From Thermoplasmata archaeon (GTDB taxonomy: Archaea; Thermoplasmatota; Thermoplasmata; Thermoplasmatales; Thermoplasmataceae): 5,454 nt of DNA. Both the position numbers and the translations under genes were made by a program. Positions 4,698-5,454 of this stretch are shown here, one piece after another (the first letter of the stretch is position 1; every line of letters begins with the position of its first letter). The notes under the pieces are model-generated. The model had not been told where the DNA came from and did not search any database. It saw only the letters and a list, made by a program, of their open reading frames with translations. The stretch covers positions 1 through 5,454 of the forward strand of contig JAKAAI010000115.1 of assembly GCA_021797055.1 (NCBI GenBank). Direction: 5' to 3'.

Positions 4698-5454
4698 TTT
4701 TTATTTAAAAATTGTTTTATATACTCCTTATATTCACTCAGTAATCTTGTGTTTTTAAGGCTGTTTGAGATGCTATCGTTTGTCTCCTTTATCAACGACT
4801 TATCTGTTTTGTATGTAACCATGGTACGTAGAATAGTAATTCCAGCTGCTTCGAGCCCTACGTGATCAAGAATCTTGGAATAAAGAGCAATTACATTACT
4901 TAGGGAGAATCTAGTTTCCTCGTACATGGCATTCGCAACGTAGTACTGTGTTAGGATGTCATGACAATAAGCTAGATCTATCTCGCTTGATATATCTTCA
5001 AAATACTCTATAGCTTCCTTAAGGAACTGATATTCTAAGTTAGGCTTCCTAGAAGATATATCTATCGCAAGCATTGACAATCTAGCAAGATGGAAAATTC
5101 TCTTATTACCTGTTTCCAGTGATAGATAATAAGAACTCATTGTCGTTTCATAAGCATCCCTGTGGCGTCCAAGTACTAGGAGCAAAGCGCTTCGATTGAG
5201 ATAAGCGGCCTGCAAAAGAGGAATATCTTTGACCCTTTCACATAGTTCTATTGCTTCCTGATTGGCCTCCGTAGACCTAAGCAACTGTCCCATTTTGGAG
5301 TATGTATAGGACTGGTTGATCTTTATGCGTGCCATTCCTTGCAGATTGTCTCTCTCCTTGAATAAAAGATATGCTCGTTCGTATTTCTGGAAAGCTTCCT
5401 CATAGTTCCCCATAGAACCATGAACATTCCCGAGACCGAGAAGACTTGATGCAA
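4685..5454 (-). CDS. TPR-repeat protein, 5' end beyond the window (partial)
   Basis: The frame is open to the right edge. The ATG at 5413 is internal, because upstream codons read ASSLLGLGNVHGS directly before MGNYEEAFQKYERAY, one continuous TPR motif. About 255 residues are visible. At least three repeats have a period near 40 residues: GLGNVHGSMGNYEEAFQKYE, then INQSYTYSKMGQ with EANQEAIELCER, then LNRSALLLVLGRHRDAYE. More divergent helices follow, including FLKEAIEYFEDI and YCHDILTQYYVANAMYEETR. A 40-residue period is typical of TPRs in signalling proteins such as MalT-type ATPases, Rap regulators and kinesin light chain. The missing N-terminus may hold an effector or ATPase domain, which cannot be seen. 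The visible part has no membrane segment. It is somewhat AT-richer than the dehydrogenase gene. The 3' end overlaps the convergent small ORF, and a pyrimidine-rich tract after the stop may terminate it. Confidence 0.88.
   Translation of the reverse strand, partial: ASSLLGLGNVHGSMGNYEEAFQKYERAYLLFKERDNLQGMARIKINQSYTYSKMGQLLRSTEANQEAIELCERVKDIPLLQAAYLNRSALLLVLGRHRDAYETTMSSYYLSLETGNKRIFHLARLSMLAIDISSRKPNLEYQFLKEAIEYFEDISSEIDLAYCHDILTQYYVANAMYEETRFSLSNVIALYSKILDHVGLEAAGITILRTMVTYKTDKSLIKETNDSISNSLKNTRLLSEYKEYIKQFLNKNYQT
4696..4713 (+). terminator. U-rich hairpin at the stop of the small ORF
   Basis: AATTTTTA (4696-4703) and TAAAAATT (4706-4713) are a perfect 8-bp inverted repeat around TT, beginning in the TAA stop of the small ORF and followed by TTTT at 4715-4718. 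It would suit 3'-end formation of a short plus-strand transcript. The same bases encode the last residues (FLNKNY) of the TPR protein. Confidence 0.45.

Overview
This window looks archaeal. It holds an Alba chromatin protein, a short Lrp/AsnC regulator, an all-trans polyprenyl diphosphate synthase, TATA-like boxes about 25-30 bases before gene starts, several short or absent leaders, and a tRNA-Leu without an encoded CCA end. The moderate to high AT content and the gene set suggest a euryarchaeon of the Thermoplasmatales type. That placement is an inference from general resemblance, not from a marker gene.

Layout, left to right. Bases 1-106 are an edge region with either the start of a further minus-strand gene or the tail of a convergent plus-strand gene. 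Then come five minus-strand genes. In transcription order (right to left) they are a 92-residue conserved-looking protein of unknown function (3577-3855), an Lrp/AsnC regulator (3104-3496), Alba (2765-3034), a polyprenyl diphosphate synthase (1695-2681) and an ALDH7/antiquitin-type aldehyde dehydrogenase (107-1651). The gaps are 43-83 bases. Alba and the synthase each have their own TATA-like box, and a T-rich terminator follows alba, so this is not one operon. The synthase and dehydrogenase may be cotranscribed. Bases 3856-4172 hold no convincing gene but contain the tRNA promoter. A class II tRNA-Leu(UAA) lies on the plus strand at 4173-4257. Bases 4258-4595 are very AT-rich and gene-poor and carry two short-looped dyads. 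Then comes a probable small peptide gene (4596-4697, plus strand). It converges on, and overlaps by 13 bases, the 3' end of a TPR-repeat protein gene (minus strand) that runs off the right edge.

Biology. The dehydrogenase has every catalytic residue and the two substrate-recognition residues of 2-aminoadipate-6-semialdehyde dehydrogenase, so lysine degradation is the likely role. The polyprenyl synthase has small residues before its first Asp-rich motif and lacks a lysine in its late loop. This fits a long-chain (quinone or other polyprenyl) product better than a plain C20 lipid precursor. The Lrp-type regulator lies beside these metabolic genes, but a regulatory link is only a guess.

The most interesting part is the right third. 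A 33-codon ORF ends in MEPVTGGTYVW, with a TATA-like box at leaderless distance, an internal perfect Shine-Dalgarno sequence before a second in-frame ATG, a perfect 10-bp dyad over the promoter, and a U-rich hairpin at its stop codon. It sits tail to tail with a 40-residue-period TPR protein. This could be an undescribed small-peptide locus, but no homology search was possible here.
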